7,878 nucleotides of DNA from an uncultured Oscillospiraceae bacterium (GTDB lineage Bacteria > Bacillota > Clostridia > Oscillospirales > Acutalibacteraceae): the NCBI GenBank assembly GCA_910588935.1, contig CAJUSM010000053.1:1-7878 (forward strand), read 5' to 3'. A program made the translations under genes and the position numbers. Positions 1 to 4,449 of this stretch are shown one piece after another; the first letter of the stretch is position 1, and the number at the start of each line of letters is the position of its first letter. Below the pieces are notes generated by a model, which worked only from the letters and a program-made list of their open reading frames with translations, had not been told where the DNA came from and searched no databases.

Positions 1-199
1 CCTCGAAGGGCATAAGGCTCAGCGACCGCCCGTTGTCCCACTTCATGAGCAGGCTTGGCTGGTCGTCTACACCGACTACCGTCCCGCAGAGACCGGGCGG
101 CATATCCCGCTCGTTGTTGCACAGGCTGTGCAGTTGGATTCTCGTCCCCACCGGGTACTGCCGCCTGACCCGCTCAACCTTATTTCTGTCAAAGTTCAT
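1..199 (-). CDS. DUF4314 domain protein, partial (C-terminus beyond left edge)
   Basis: The first 66 codons of a small protein are visible. It starts MNFDRNKVERVRRQYPVGTR and contains the DUF4314 pattern: PVGTRIQL, a Pro-Pro-Gly turn (MPPGLCGTVVGVDD, about residues 34-47), then MKWDNGRSLSLMPFE (about 52-66). This short, SH3-like beta domain is typical of integrative conjugative elements and plasmids of gut Clostridia; its molecular role is not established. The start is fixed by a purine-rich site (GGGGAGGAAA) a few bases upstream of the ATG at 197-199. The start lies 11 nt inside the 3' end of the preceding gene, so translation is probably coupled to it. The family match is from recall of the motif. 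The left edge cuts the gene, so whether its end is intact is unknown. Confidence 0.85.
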   Translation of the reverse strand, partial: MNFDRNKVERVRRQYPVGTRIQLHSLCNNERDMPPGLCGTVVGVDDQPSLLMKWDNGRSLSLMPFE

Positions 200-581
200 C
201 CGGTTTCCTCCCCTCTGTAAATAGCAACCGGTTGGCCGCACTCAGTCCGTAGCCCCGGATCAGCATGGCGGTCTGTATCACCAGGAAGTACCGGGGGGAG
301 AGCATACTTGTGTCGGCCAGTTCTGTGAGAGATACCGTCCTGCTGCCTGTGATGATGTCCTTTGCCACCGTGAAGCAGACGTAGGCCATGGCGTCCAAAC
401 GCCTGGGCTTTATGGCAGTGATGTCGATTTCATTAGTCCCGATGTGATTCTCGGCCTGATGCCAGAGCCGGGAGTCTGCTGTCAACAAAAAAAGGGCTGC
501 AGTCATCTTACGACTACAGCCCTTGTGGTACCTGATTTCTTTCTCGAACAGTACGCCGTGGTTATCGTTGCGGAAAACCAT
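189..581 (-). CDS. DUF6075-like accessory protein of a mobile element
   Basis: This encodes a 130-aa soluble protein. The N-terminus MVFRNDNHGVLFEKEI resembles the opening of DUF6075 proteins, short proteins of unknown function found in clostridial conjugative elements. The rest is a helical segment MTAALFLLTADSRLW (about 26-40) and a longer helical region (about 60-115). The ATG at 579-581 is preferred over an in-frame GTG at 591-593 because it matches the family N-terminus and sits one base after the TGA of the upstream gene, a usual coupled arrangement. Oddly, codons about 20-32 encode a strong terminator-shaped hairpin with a seven-U tail on the coding strand. The protein still reads coherently through it. 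It overlaps the DUF4314 gene by 11 nt. Family assignment is from motif recall and moderately sure; no function is claimed. Confidence 0.72.
   Translation of the reverse strand: MVFRNDNHGVLFEKEIRYHKGCSRKMTAALFLLTADSRLWHQAENHIGTNEIDITAIKPRRLDAMAYVCFTVAKDIITGSRTVSLTELADTSMLSPRYFLVIQTAMLIRGYGLSAANRLLFTEGRKPDEL
487..524 (-). terminator. Terminator-shaped hairpin inside the DUF6075-like gene
   Basis: In minus-strand RNA, 512-524 pairs with 492-504, giving a 13-bp stem with a single G-U wobble (500/516). The loop is 7 nt, and the stem is followed by and merges into seven U (487-493). This is a textbook intrinsic terminator shape, but it lies inside codons about 20-32 of an open frame. It may be masked when ribosomes translate the gene and act as a polarity or attenuation site when they do not. 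The shape is seen in the sequence; activity is inferred. Confidence 0.6.
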
Positions 582-582
582 A

Positions 583-821
583 TCACATTCCACCCATCTC
601 CAAAATGTTTTTTGACTCAGGCTTCGGCGACGGCCCAGCCAGCCTTGCCTCCCGGATTACCGGGTCATCGTAGTTCCAGTGGTTTATACAGCTCAGTCTC
701 TGCTCAGGTTCGACAAATTTCTGATACAGGCGGGGGAAATAATCCGGCAGATCGAGGGCCTCATATGGATAATTGATCCCCTTGTTGTACTCGATATGAT
801 GTTACTTTGATTTGTTTCCAT
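583..821 (-). pseudogene. Small mobile-element protein gene with apparent frameshift near its start
   Basis: An ATG at 819-821 has an ideal ribosome binding site (AAAGGAG, six bases upstream) but its frame closes after about 42 codons of unlikely composition. From 792 down to the TGA at 583-585 another frame gives a protein-like 69-residue sequence: EYNKGINYPYEALDLPDYF, then RLYQKFVEP, INHWNYDDPVIREARL and a hydrophilic tail. That frame has a TAA at 802-804 and no ATG, GTG or TTG between that stop and residue E. The distance from ATG to TGA is 239 nt, two more than a multiple of three, so one inserted base (or two removed) near 793-805 would restore one ~79-codon gene. It overlaps the previous gene's end by 20 nt and ends one base before the next start, as in an operon. 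It could be a recent mutation, a sequencing error, a non-AUG start, or less likely programmed frameshifting: I see no canonical slippery heptamer. Family not recognised. Confidence 0.6.
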
Positions 822-963
822 TGCGCTCTCCTTTCCTCCGCTGCTTTCTCTCCAGATCCTGTTGTATCTCTTTGGCCTCCGGCGGGTCCCGCTGGAAACC
901 GGGGATCTGTTTCATGAAACTTTCGTAGGCCCGGTCGGTCTTGTTCTCTGTGAAGTTTGGCAT
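802..963 (-). CDS. 53-aa charged hypothetical protein of the accessory element
   Basis: This small protein begins MPNFTENKTDRAYESFMKQI, continues PGFQRDPPEAKEIQQDLERK, and ends in a very basic tail (QRRKGERNGNKSK). A good ribosome binding site (GAGGAAG) lies 5 nt before the ATG at 961-963. Its 3' end overlaps the ATG of the next gene by 20 nt, typical of a compact operon. There is no signal peptide or membrane segment; the likely fold is one amphipathic helix followed by a disordered basic tail. I do not recognise the family. A longer overlapping frame in another phase (761-976) is arginine- and glycine-rich and is a shadow of this gene. The lysine/arginine tail could bind nucleic acid, but that is only inference from composition. 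Confidence 0.7.
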   Translation of the reverse strand: MPNFTENKTDRAYESFMKQIPGFQRDPPEAKEIQQDLERKQRRKGERNGNKSK

Positions 964-972
964 AAAACTTCC

Positions 973-1056
973 TCATCCCTTTCGGTTAAAATTATTTTCG
1001 GGCAAAAGAAAAGGGCCAGGAATTTCTTCCTGGCCCACCTGAATTTCTTTATTCAT
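973..1056 (-). CDS. Possible 27-aa leader peptide spanning a terminator
   Basis: The ATG at 1054-1056 opens a 27-codon frame (MNKEIQVGQEEIPGPFLLPE, then NNFNRKG). Its TGA (973-975) overlaps the ribosome binding site region of the 53-aa gene, 9 nt before that ATG. The frame runs through the whole terminator hairpin at 1004-1036. The ribosome binding site is weak (GAGAGCGG, about 11 nt upstream of the ATG, in an A-rich stretch). It may be a regulatory leader or a chance frame. Confidence 0.25.
   Translation of the reverse strand: MNKEIQVGQEEIPGPFLLPENNFNRKG
1004..1036 (-). terminator. Intrinsic terminator downstream of the tRNA operon / upstream of accessory genes
   Basis: A perfect 10-bp stem (GGGCCAGGAA / TTCCTGGCCC; 1027-1036 with 1013-1022) with a 4-nt loop is followed on the minus strand by TTTTCTTTT (1004-1012). 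It would stop transcription coming from the tRNA operon before the accessory genes at 963 and below. No convincing promoter is visible between it and position 963, so the accessory genes may depend on read-through here. Confidence 0.8.
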
Positions 1057-1077
1057 TTTTTCTTTTTCCGCTCTCTT

Positions 1078-1098
1078 TCTGAACCACGCAGGTTCAGA
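1078..1098. repeat. Perfect 8-bp hairpin
   Basis: TCTGAACC at 1078-1085 and GGTTCAGA at 1091-1098 form a perfect inverted repeat with a 5-nt loop. A smaller inverted repeat (TTGCC-GTA-GGCAA, 1116-1128) lies beside it. Neither has a U-tract. They add to the structured, gene-less stretch between the tRNA operon and the accessory genes. Confidence 0.6.
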
Positions 1099-1134
1099 TC
1101 CCAAAAATCGAAGACTTGCCGTAGGCAATGTCTT

Positions 1135-1228
1135 TGGCATCCCCCAAAACACGGGATTTTTTCCGGCCCTCTTTTGGCCCCTTGAACGCCAAAATTCCCC
1201 GGAATTCCGGGGAATTTTGGGGATGGCA
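1135..1228. repeat. Nested inverted-repeat complex with a 32-bp perfect palindrome
   Basis: The core at 1189-1220 is a perfect 32-bp palindrome; its left half is CCAAAATTCCCCGGAA, with the centre between 1204 and 1205. Outer arms TGGCATCCCCCAAAA (1135-1149) and TTTTGGGGATGGCA (1215-1228) are imperfect inverted repeats (one mismatch, one gap) and compete with the core for pairing. GGCC pairs at 1164-1179 lie between. There is no U-tract on the minus strand, so it does not look like a simple tRNA terminator. It might be a small palindromic repeat element, a protein-binding site or an RNA-stability structure. No open frame in it is credible. Confidence 0.8.
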
Positions 1229-1248
1229 TCTTTTTTGTTAGGTCATCT

Positions 1249-1323
1249 TGGCTGGGCTGGCGGGATTCGAACCCACGGGTGACGGAGTCAAAGTCCGTTG
1301 CCTTACCGCTTGGCGACAGCCCA
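1249..1323 (-). tRNA. tRNA-Gln(TTG)
   Basis: The cloverleaf is complete: acceptor TGGGCTG pairs with CAGCCCA, the anticodon stem ACGGA/TCCGT carries loop CTTTGAC with anticodon TTG, and the T-arm contains GGTTCGAATCC. The 3' end has discriminator G followed by an encoded CCA (1249-1251). It is the last gene of the four-tRNA operon, 52 nt after tRNA-His. The U1-A72 start is usual for bacterial tRNA-Gln. Confidence 0.97.
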
Positions 1324-1334
1324 ATACTGAGAGA

Positions 1335-1367
1335 CACGGAGTCTAATCACAAAAATTAAACTCCGTG
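1335..1367. repeat. Inverted repeat between tRNA-His and tRNA-Gln
   Basis: CACGGAGT (1335-1342) and ACTCCGTG (1360-1367) form a perfect 8-bp stem around a 17-nt A-rich loop in the 52-nt spacer between the two tRNAs. There is no terminal U-tract, so it is more likely a structural or processing element of the precursor transcript than a terminator. Confidence 0.65.
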
Positions 1368-1375
1368 CCTAAATG

Positions 1376-1453
1376 TGGGGTGGGTGATGGGATTCGAACC
1401 CATGGTCTCCAGAGCCACAATCTGGCGCTTTGACCAACTAAGCTACATCCACC
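1376..1453 (-). tRNA. tRNA-His(GTG), with G-1 and one acceptor mismatch
   Basis: The anticodon stem CCAGA/TCTGG with loop TTGTGGC gives anticodon GTG. As expected for tRNA-His there is an encoded extra G at -1 (position 1453) opposite C73, and CCA is encoded (1376-1378). The D-arm (GCTT/AAGC) and T-arm (ATGGG-TTCGAAT-CCCAT) are normal. The acceptor GTGGATG faces CACCCAC, leaving an A5-C68 mismatch where A-U would be expected. It lies 4 nt downstream of tRNA-Arg. Confidence 0.95.
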
Positions 1454-1457
1454 ATAA

Positions 1458-1534
1458 TGGCGCGCCAAAAGGGACTTGAACCCCTGGCCTACTGCTTAGA
1501 AGGCAGTTGCTCTATCCAGCTGAGCTATTGGCGC
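1458..1534 (-). tRNA. tRNA-Arg(TCT)
   Basis: Acceptor GCGCCAA pairs with TTGGCGC, discriminator G is followed by encoded CCA (1458-1460), and the anticodon stem ACTGC/GCAGT carries loop CTTCTAA with anticodon TCT. This reads AGA/AGG arginine codons. It is separated from tRNA-His by only 4 nt, so both must be cut from one precursor. Confidence 0.97.
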
Positions 1535-1562
1535 ATAATGGGGGCAAACCTTTCGGCCTACG

Positions 1563-1600
1563 TTCTTTGGTCCCTAAAAGGGAATTCCCTAACCAAAGAA
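1563..1600. repeat. Inverted repeat between tRNA-Gly and tRNA-Arg
   Basis: TTCTTTGGT (1563-1571) and ACCAAAGAA (1592-1600) form a 9-bp perfect stem. The loop itself contains a 12-bp palindrome (AGGGAATTCCCT, 1579-1590) and an alternative CCCT-AAAA-GGG pairing. It fills much of the 87-nt spacer between two co-transcribed tRNAs. There is no terminator-like U-tract, so a role in precursor folding or processing is a guess. Confidence 0.65.
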
Positions 1601-1621
1601 AAGCTTTCCTTGGGGGAATAT

Positions 1622-1695
1622 TGGAGCGGGTGATGGGAATCGAACCCACACGACCAGCTTGGAAGGCTGGAGTTCTACCACTGAACTACACCCGC
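1622..1695 (-). tRNA. tRNA-Gly(TCC)
   Basis: Acceptor GCGGGTG pairs with CACCCGC, discriminator U is followed by encoded CCA (1622-1624), and the anticodon stem CCAGC/GCTGG carries loop CTTCCAA with anticodon TCC. The T-arm has GGTTCGATTCC. It is the first gene of the tRNA operon, about 45 nt downstream of the predicted transcription start. Confidence 0.97.
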
Positions 1696-1745
1696 GCAAA
1701 GCCGCGGCCCTCCATAGCTACAGCCAAAGCCCTGACGCTTTGAAG

Positions 1746-1774
1746 ATTATACCACATCTTTTGGCATTCGTCAA
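1746..1774 (-). promoter_or_regulatory. Near-consensus sigma-A promoter of the tRNA operon
   Basis: On the minus strand TTGACG (1769-1774) and a perfect TATAAT (1746-1751) are separated by exactly 17 nt, with transcription expected to start near 1739. Such strength fits a stable-RNA operon. It faces the Gly-Arg-His-Gln tRNA genes and lies just downstream of the terminator of the preceding unit. Confidence 0.93.
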
Positions 1775-1816
1775 GCTATTTTTCGCGATTCTTCAGGGAC
1801 AACAGCAAAAAGCTGG

Positions 1817-1846
1817 AAAAGAAAATGCCAGGACAGAGTCCTGGCA
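1817..1846 (-). terminator. Intrinsic terminator of the pyk-to-TIM-barrel unit
   Basis: A perfect 9-bp stem TGCCAGGAC/GTCCTGGCA (1826-1834 and 1838-1846) with a 3-nt loop is followed on the minus strand by TTTTCTTTT (1817-1825). It lies 99 nt past the stop of the TIM-barrel gene and before the tRNA promoter, separating the two units. The U-tract is identical to that of the terminator at 1004-1036. Confidence 0.88.
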
Positions 1847-1945
1847 AAATCTTACTGCAAATTCCCCAAACCAGGGCCTGCCCTGTTCCGGGGTGTTGAA
1901 AACCCTGTGGAGAAATGTGAAAAACACCTTTACCCAGGCCAGCTC

Positions 1946-2803
1946 TCAGTCTGAAAGGCCCCGGCACCAGGTAAGGTACTTGAGGGCATGGCGCTGCCCG
2001 GTTAGCTCCAGGTCACCGCAGAAAATGGGATCGTGGAAACCCTCTACCACCAGATCGCCGGCAAAATCGTGCATATACAGCACATGGAACACATCCCGCC
2101 AATCTGTGTCTCCATACCCTGGGGTACGGGCCAGGGCAAAATTCTCTCCGCCGAACACGCCGAATTTCTTTACCCGGTTCCAGTCTATGGTGGCGTCCTT
2201 GCCATGCAGATGGTACACCCGGCCAATCCACTGCTCCAGCTGGGGGATTGGGTCAATCAGCTGCACCATCTGGTGGGCGGGCTCCCACTCCAGGCCAATG
2301 GCCGGGCTGTCCACTTGGGTAAACATCATCTCCCAAGCCTTGGGGTTAAAGCCAATATTACAGGTAGCCCGGTGCCAGGTGCCCCCCATAGGGCAGTTTT
2401 CAATGGCTAGGCGCACACCGTTGGCCTCTGCCCGCTTGGCAAGCTCCCCAAAAACCTCTTTGTACCTGGGCATCGCCTCCTCTACCGGCCGGCCCTCCAG
2501 GCCCCCGGCAAAGGTGGTAACCAGGTTGGTTCCAAACAGCTTGGCATTGTCAATAAAATGCTCCAAGGTGTGGCGCTGCTCTTCGTTTTCCAGGGCGTTG
2601 CAGTAATACCCAATGGAGGAAACCTCCACCGGCGCGCCGCCGGCCGCGGCCTTTACCCGCTGGGCAAAGGTTGCCAGGTCTTTTTCTGGGAAGACCATGT
2701 GAAAATTAAAGGAAACGCACTCATAACCATACTTTAGAAACTCCGGCAAAAATTTCTCTACATTGTCTCCGGGCACAATGCTTCCAATGCGAACTCGATT
2801 CAT
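1946..2803 (-). CDS. Sugar phosphate isomerase/epimerase-like TIM-barrel protein
   Basis: This 285-aa protein matches the AP-endonuclease-2/xylose-isomerase-like TIM-barrel superfamily in length and motif order: an N-terminal barrel strand (VRIGSIVPGDN), LAIENCP with Glu135, GLEWEPAH with Glu174 and His177, VYHLHGKD with His198/His200, and LVVEGFHDP with Glu254. Glu135, residue 174, a His of 198/200 and Glu254 would be the metal ligands expected of sugar isomerases and epimerases in this superfamily. Residue 174 is Glu where Asp is usual. The substrate cannot be told from sequence. It is cytosolic, with no signal peptide. The start is supported by AAAGAGG about 10 nt upstream of the ATG. It is 44 nt downstream of the DUF4364 gene and is probably the last gene of the pyk unit, with a terminator following. 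Confidence 0.85.
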   Translation of the reverse strand: MNRVRIGSIVPGDNVEKFLPEFLKYGYECVSFNFHMVFPEKDLATFAQRVKAAAGGAPVEVSSIGYYCNALENEEQRHTLEHFIDNAKLFGTNLVTTFAGGLEGRPVEEAMPRYKEVFGELAKRAEANGVRLAIENCPMGGTWHRATCNIGFNPKAWEMMFTQVDSPAIGLEWEPAHQMVQLIDPIPQLEQWIGRVYHLHGKDATIDWNRVKKFGVFGGENFALARTPGYGDTDWRDVFHVLYMHDFAGDLVVEGFHDPIFCGDLELTGQRHALKYLTWCRGLSD

Positions 2804-2847
2804 TGCAGCAAAACCTCTTTCCTTATGTTTTTCTGATTTTCAGCTTG

Positions 2848-3438
2848 CTATGTCCTGTCTTCCCATTCCTCCCAAAACTCCTTGGCAAACTCCTTTTCCC
2901 CGGTCAGCCCGGCCAGGAGCAGCCGGTAGATTCTGTCTGGGTTTTCGTAAAACCTTTTTTCCACCATTCCTGCCTGGGCCCGGTCTGGCACATACAGGGA
3001 TACCCCCATCAGCTCCATTCCCTCGCCCCCGGCAATATGGCAGGTTACCAGGCAGCCCTTTTCCCGCTGCTGAATTTCCACCCGGTTTTCCCGGCGGGCC
3101 CTGGCCTGGGCCGAAAGCAGCAGCGCCGACTCCAGGGCCTTATCCCGCACAGCCAGGGGCAGGCCGCTGTCCAACCGGTTGGCAATCTCCCGGCCAGTGG
3201 GGGTACAGGTGTAGCCGCCGCCCTCTTGAACAATATGCCCTAAATCCTCCAAGGCGGCCAGGGCTTCGCCAGACTCAAAATAGTTGGCAAGGGCTCTGCC
3301 CTGAAGCACCTGGCCAATATCCTCCCGGCTTAGGGGTCCGTTTACGCTGGCGAGAATATAACAAATTAAGATGCGGATATCGTTTTTGCTCCAAAGCCCC
3401 CCAGGCTCTACCCCGCCGGTAAAAGCGTCGCGCTCCAT
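2848..3438 (-). CDS. DUF4364 family protein
   Basis: This 196-aa protein begins MERDAFTGG and then has the family's winged-helix-like N-terminal part: WSKNDIRILICYILASVNGP (about 16-35), the REDIGQVL helix, and ANYFESGEALAALEDLGHI (about 51-69), followed by a tyrosine/threonine hairpin (YTCTPTGREIA). The C-terminal half (about 115-185) ends in ENPDRIYRLLLAGLTGE, matching the usual DUF4364 ending. DUF4364 proteins are found in Firmicutes. The N-terminal fold suggests a DNA-binding or regulatory role, but no function is proved. The start has AAAGGAG 10 nt upstream of the ATG. It lies 21 nt after the SPFH gene, so they are probably co-transcribed. Family identity rests on recalled motif pattern and length. 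Confidence 0.8.
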   Translation of the reverse strand: MERDAFTGGVEPGGLWSKNDIRILICYILASVNGPLSREDIGQVLQGRALANYFESGEALAALEDLGHIVQEGGGYTCTPTGREIANRLDSGLPLAVRDKALESALLLSAQARARRENRVEIQQREKGCLVTCHIAGGEGMELMGVSLYVPDRAQAGMVEKRFYENPDRIYRLLLAGLTGEKEFAKEFWEEWEDRT

Positions 3439-3459
3439 GTGCTCACTCTCCTTTGCGGG

Positions 3460-4401
3460 TTACTCTTCAGGCTGGGGTGTAGGCGAAGGCGCGGGCGAGC
3501 CGCCGGCAGGCTCATCCAGGCGAATAATGGTATCGGCGCCGGTTACAGTGGGCAGCTTGCCGTCCCACTGCTGAATTTTATAGTAATCAATAAGGGGCTG
3601 GGTTAGAGAGGCCGCAATTTTCTCGTTGGCGGTGGCCTCCTTTTCTCCCGCGTAGGCAGCGGCCTCGGCCTCTATTTTGGCCACCTCGGCGGCAGCCTCC
3701 GCCTCTATTACCCGGCGGGAGGCCTCGGCCTCTTTTTCCATGGTAAGCTGGTCCTGCTCAATTTTTGCCCGAAGCTTTTCCTGCTCAGCCACCTGCTTGG
3801 CCTCAATGGCGGCCACATACACGTCGCTAAAATCAAAATCAATAATATTGATGTCTGAAACCGTAATGCCGCTTTCAGAGAGCTTTTCGTTCAGTTCATC
3901 CAGCAGGGCGGTGGAGATCACGTTCCGGTTTGTAATGCTCTGCTCAGCGGTATACATGGCCATAATGGATTTCATCACCTCGTTTACCGCAGGGGTAATA
4001 AGCACGTCCTGGTAATTGGTGCCCACGTTTTTCACAATGGAATAGGACCTGCTGGTATCCACCCGGTAATTTACAGCCACATTCACGTTTACGGTTTGCA
4101 GGTCCGAGCTAAAGGCCTCAGTGGAGACCTCCAGCTTCACAATCCTGTTGTCCATTTTGGTCACTGTCTGCCAAGGGGCCTTAAAATGGAAGCCCTCCTG
4201 AAGGACGTTTTCGCTGACCCGGCCAAAGGTAGAGACCACCCCCGTATGCCCGGCGGTGATCACGGTACAGCAAGAGATAAGGGCCAGCAGGGCCAGCACC
4301 AGCGCCGCCACCACAGGGATAACTTTGGGGATTCCTCCCCGCTTGTAGCCTGGGGTGCCGTCGGCGTTGGTGTAATCGGGCTTTTTAGAAAAAAGTGACA
4401 T
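3460..4401 (-). CDS. SPFH/band-7 (prohibitin-like) membrane protein
   Basis: This 313-aa protein has a short cytosolic N-terminus, one hydrophobic segment (about 25-46, PKVIPVVAALVLALLALISC), then the SPFH domain: AGHTGVVSTFGRV (about 50-62), EGFHFKAPWQTV (69-80), VAVNYRVD (about 108-115) and the NVGTNYQDVLITPAVNEVMK stretch (about 125-144). An Ala/Glu/Lys-rich coiled coil (about 197-265) leads to YYKIQQWDGKLP (273-284), the conserved prohibitin-type end, and a Pro/Ser-rich tail. Such proteins form large membrane-bound rings or scaffolds and often modulate membrane proteases or microdomains. No NfeD or FtsH partner gene is visible here. The start has AAAGGAG 8 nt before the ATG. It is 48 nt downstream of pyk with no promoter apparent between. 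Confidence 0.93.
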   Translation of the reverse strand: MSLFSKKPDYTNADGTPGYKRGGIPKVIPVVAALVLALLALISCCTVITAGHTGVVSTFGRVSENVLQEGFHFKAPWQTVTKMDNRIVKLEVSTEAFSSDLQTVNVNVAVNYRVDTSRSYSIVKNVGTNYQDVLITPAVNEVMKSIMAMYTAEQSITNRNVISTALLDELNEKLSESGITVSDINIIDFDFSDVYVAAIEAKQVAEQEKLRAKIEQDQLTMEKEAEASRRVIEAEAAAEVAKIEAEAAAYAGEKEATANEKIAASLTQPLIDYYKIQQWDGKLPTVTGADTIIRLDEPAGGSPAPSPTPQPEE

Positions 4402-4449
4402 AATATCGACTCCTTTTTTAGGTTAATAGAGAGGGATTTAGGGCCGGCG

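Noticed and set aside
444..776. Plus-strand frame of 110 codons
   Set aside because: Antisense to the compact accessory operon; no ribosome binding site and unlikely composition.
761..976. 71-codon minus-strand frame overlapping the 53-aa gene
   Set aside because: It is out of phase with the frame that has the good ribosome binding site and sensible composition; Arg/Gly-rich shadow.
1053..1337. Minus-strand frame covering tRNA-Gln and the palindrome region
   Set aside because: It reads through a tRNA and the palindrome and ends in a run of Arg/Glu/Lys; not protein-like.
1659..2606. Long plus-strand open frame (315 codons)
   Set aside because: It starts within the tRNA-Gly gene, is rich in Ser/Arg/Pro, lacks a ribosome binding site and lies antisense to the well-supported TIM-barrel gene; an artefact of codon bias.
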